A DNA stretch of 6,368 bases, from the NCBI GenBank assembly GCA_946886275.1, contig CAMPIH010000136.1, positions 1 through 6,368 of the forward strand, read 5' to 3'. The translations under genes and the position numbers were made by a program. The notes under the pieces were generated by a model. The model saw only the letters and a program-made list of their open reading frames with translations, was not told the origin of the DNA and did not search any database. Of this stretch, positions 5,394-6,368 are shown piece by piece. Source of the stretch: an uncultured Sphingosinicella sp. (GTDB taxonomy: Bacteria; Pseudomonadota; Alphaproteobacteria; Sphingomonadales; Sphingomonadaceae). Position 1 is the stretch's first letter; each line of letters starts with the position of its first letter.

Positions 5394-5622
5394 AAATCTA
5401 TCATCGAAGCCGCGCCGATGCACAATGTTGGCCCCGGCGCCGGTGAAGGCCAGGATTTGATCGTAGTCCCAACAGCTTAGCGGCGGAGCGATCTTGAAAA
5501 GGGGGTTTGATTACCCACATAGATCAAGCTCGGAGAGTCGGGGGCGCAAATTCGAGCGGGCCCTGCCGCTTTCCCCCTTTCGCGGTGGGGCCCACCTCTT
5601 TCCCCGACCCCGAGCTTCCCCT
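5394..5622. other. Spacer between dxs and the GxxExxY unit, with one imperfect hairpin
   Basis: No gene is supported in these 229 bp. An inverted repeat pairs GAGCGATCT (5486-5494) with AGATCAAGCTC (5521-5531), nine pairs with a two-base bulge. It encloses a smaller GGGT/ACCC stem (5503-5506 with 5513-5516). There is no T-run, so it is not a standard intrinsic terminator. Close to the dxs stop, 5584-5596 reads GGTGGGGCCCACC, a palindrome with too small a loop to fold as RNA. A frame open through 5423 and upstream (including DYDQILAFTGAGANIVHRR) resembles nothing I recognise. Confidence 0.5.
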
Positions 5623-6368
5623 TCAGGCGCGAGCCCCCTCGATCACTCCGGCGCTGTTGTGGCGGAGCGCCTTCAGCACCGTCTCGACGATCGAGTCGGC
5701 GTCGAGGCCGGCATCGGCATATTGCTTGTCAGGCTTGTCATGGTCCTGGAAGACGTCCGGAAGGCGCATCGTCCTCAGCTTCAGGCCGTTGTCGATCAGG
5801 CCCTGGTCGCTCGCCATCGTCAAGACATGGGCGCCGAAGCCGCCGATCGCCGCTTCCTCGATCGTCACCGCGACATCGTGGCTGGTGAGGAGCCGGCGGA
5901 TCAAAGCCTCGTCGAGCGGCTTGGCGAAGCGAAGATCGGCGACTGTGGTCGACAGGCCCTTGCCGTCGAGCACGTCCGCCGCCTTGAGCGCCTCGGCGAG
6001 GCGGGTGCCGAGCGACAGGATCGCGACCTTCTTGCCTTCGCGGACGACCCGCCCCTTGCCGATCTCGAGCCGTTCAGGGACTGAAGGAAGGGCCACGCCG
6101 GTGCCGTTGCCGCGCGGGTAGCGGACGGCGATCGGGCCGCTGTCGTGAAGCGCGGCGGTGTGGACCATGTGGACCAGCTCCGCCTCGTCCGACGCGGCCA
6201 TCACGACGAAATTCGGCAAGGTGCAGAGATAAGCGAGGTCGAAGCTTCCGGCGTGGGTCGCGCCGTCGGCGCCGACGAGGCCGGCGCGGTCCATCGCGAA
6301 GCGGACCGGCAGATTCTGGATGGCGACGTCGTGGACGACCTGGTCGTAGGCGCGCTGAAGGAAGGTCG
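5623..6368 (-). CDS. dxs: 1-deoxy-D-xylulose-5-phosphate synthase, C-terminal part
   Basis: DXS condenses pyruvate and glyceraldehyde 3-phosphate, using thiamine diphosphate, into 1-deoxy-D-xylulose 5-phosphate. This is the first step of the MEP isoprenoid pathway and also feeds thiamine and pyridoxal synthesis. The last 247 residues of a protein usually about 620-640 long are visible; the 5' part lies beyond the right edge. The window opens in the transketolase-like pyrimidine-binding domain with [13 protein letters not shown]. Its Arg matches E. coli R398. [16 protein letters not shown] follows, with Asp and His equivalent to D427 and H431, then VRYPRGN with the R478 equivalent. The transketolase C-terminal domain follows, with [25 protein letters not shown] and the closing LPDVFQDH region. 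The frame is intact to a TGA at 5623-5625. It is cytoplasmic and very probably once cotranscribed with tlyA, now separated by the GxxExxY unit. Confidence 0.97.
   Translation of the reverse strand, partial: TFLQRAYDQVVHDVAIQNLPVRFAMDRAGLVGADGATHAGSFDLAYLCTLPNFVVMAASDEAELVHMVHTAALHDSGPIAVRYPRGNGTGVALPSVPERLEIGKGRVVREGKKVAILSLGTRLAEALKAADVLDGKGLSTTVADLRFAKPLDEALIRRLLTSHDVAVTIEEAAIGGFGAHVLTMASDQGLIDNGLKLRTMRLPDVFQDHDKPDKQYADAGLDADSIVETVLKALRHNSAGVIEGARA

Noticed and set aside
5346..5423. GTG at 5423 as the start of the GxxExxY gene
   Set aside because: The added residues are mostly a translation of the inverted repeat; the ATG at 5345 has a ribosome-site-like sequence and begins right at the conserved domain.
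5397..5425. Possible promoter TTGTGC-17 bp-GATAGA (minus strand) just outside the right repeat
   Set aside because: Only the spacing is good; both hexamers match the consensus poorly, and sequences of this quality occur by chance.
5394..5622. tRNA or small RNA gene in the spacer after dxs
   Set aside because: I could not fold a cloverleaf or find a T-loop GTTCRA motif in context; only one imperfect hairpin is present.

Overview
The window reads as an ordinary chromosomal stretch of a high-GC alphaproteobacterium, most likely a member of the Sphingomonadales. That placement is an inference from GC- and GTC/CTC-rich codon use, protein flavour and the dxs/tlyA neighbourhood; no marker in the window decides it. 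All five supported genes lie on the minus strand, so in transcription order the window runs from right to left.

From the right edge, the 3' part of dxs (isoprenoid precursor synthesis) is followed by a spacer and then a 464-bp unit at 4930-5393. This unit has near-identical 39-bp inverted repeats pointing inward at its two ends, with a small GxxExxY-family gene (predicted PD-(D/E)XK nuclease fold) between them. The gene's reading frame leaves the unit through the left repeat and ends in an ATGA overlap with tlyA, a 2'-O-ribose rRNA methyltransferase. Because dxs and tlyA are often direct neighbours in alphaproteobacteria, the unit looks like an insertion into a dxs-tlyA operon. Its interior is about 59% GC by hand count, against about 70% or more in sampled neighbouring genes.

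Downstream of tlyA is a 359-bp gap (3791-4149). It holds a second, gene-less cluster of the same repeat family (3933-4114) and the upstream region of an efflux operon, with a possible operator palindrome.

The left 3.8 kb is an RND multidrug-efflux operon: a periplasmic adaptor lipoprotein and an inner-membrane HAE1-type permease joined by a 4-bp ATGA overlap. The permease runs off the left edge after 886 codons with its frame fully open. No outer-membrane channel or regulator gene is in view.

The most unusual feature is the pairing of a predicted nuclease gene with its own terminal inverted repeats, together with gene-less relatives of those repeats nearby. This layout resembles a small mobile unit with a non-autonomous satellite. 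The mobility idea is inference; the repeats, their orientation and the nuclease-type motifs are visible directly.
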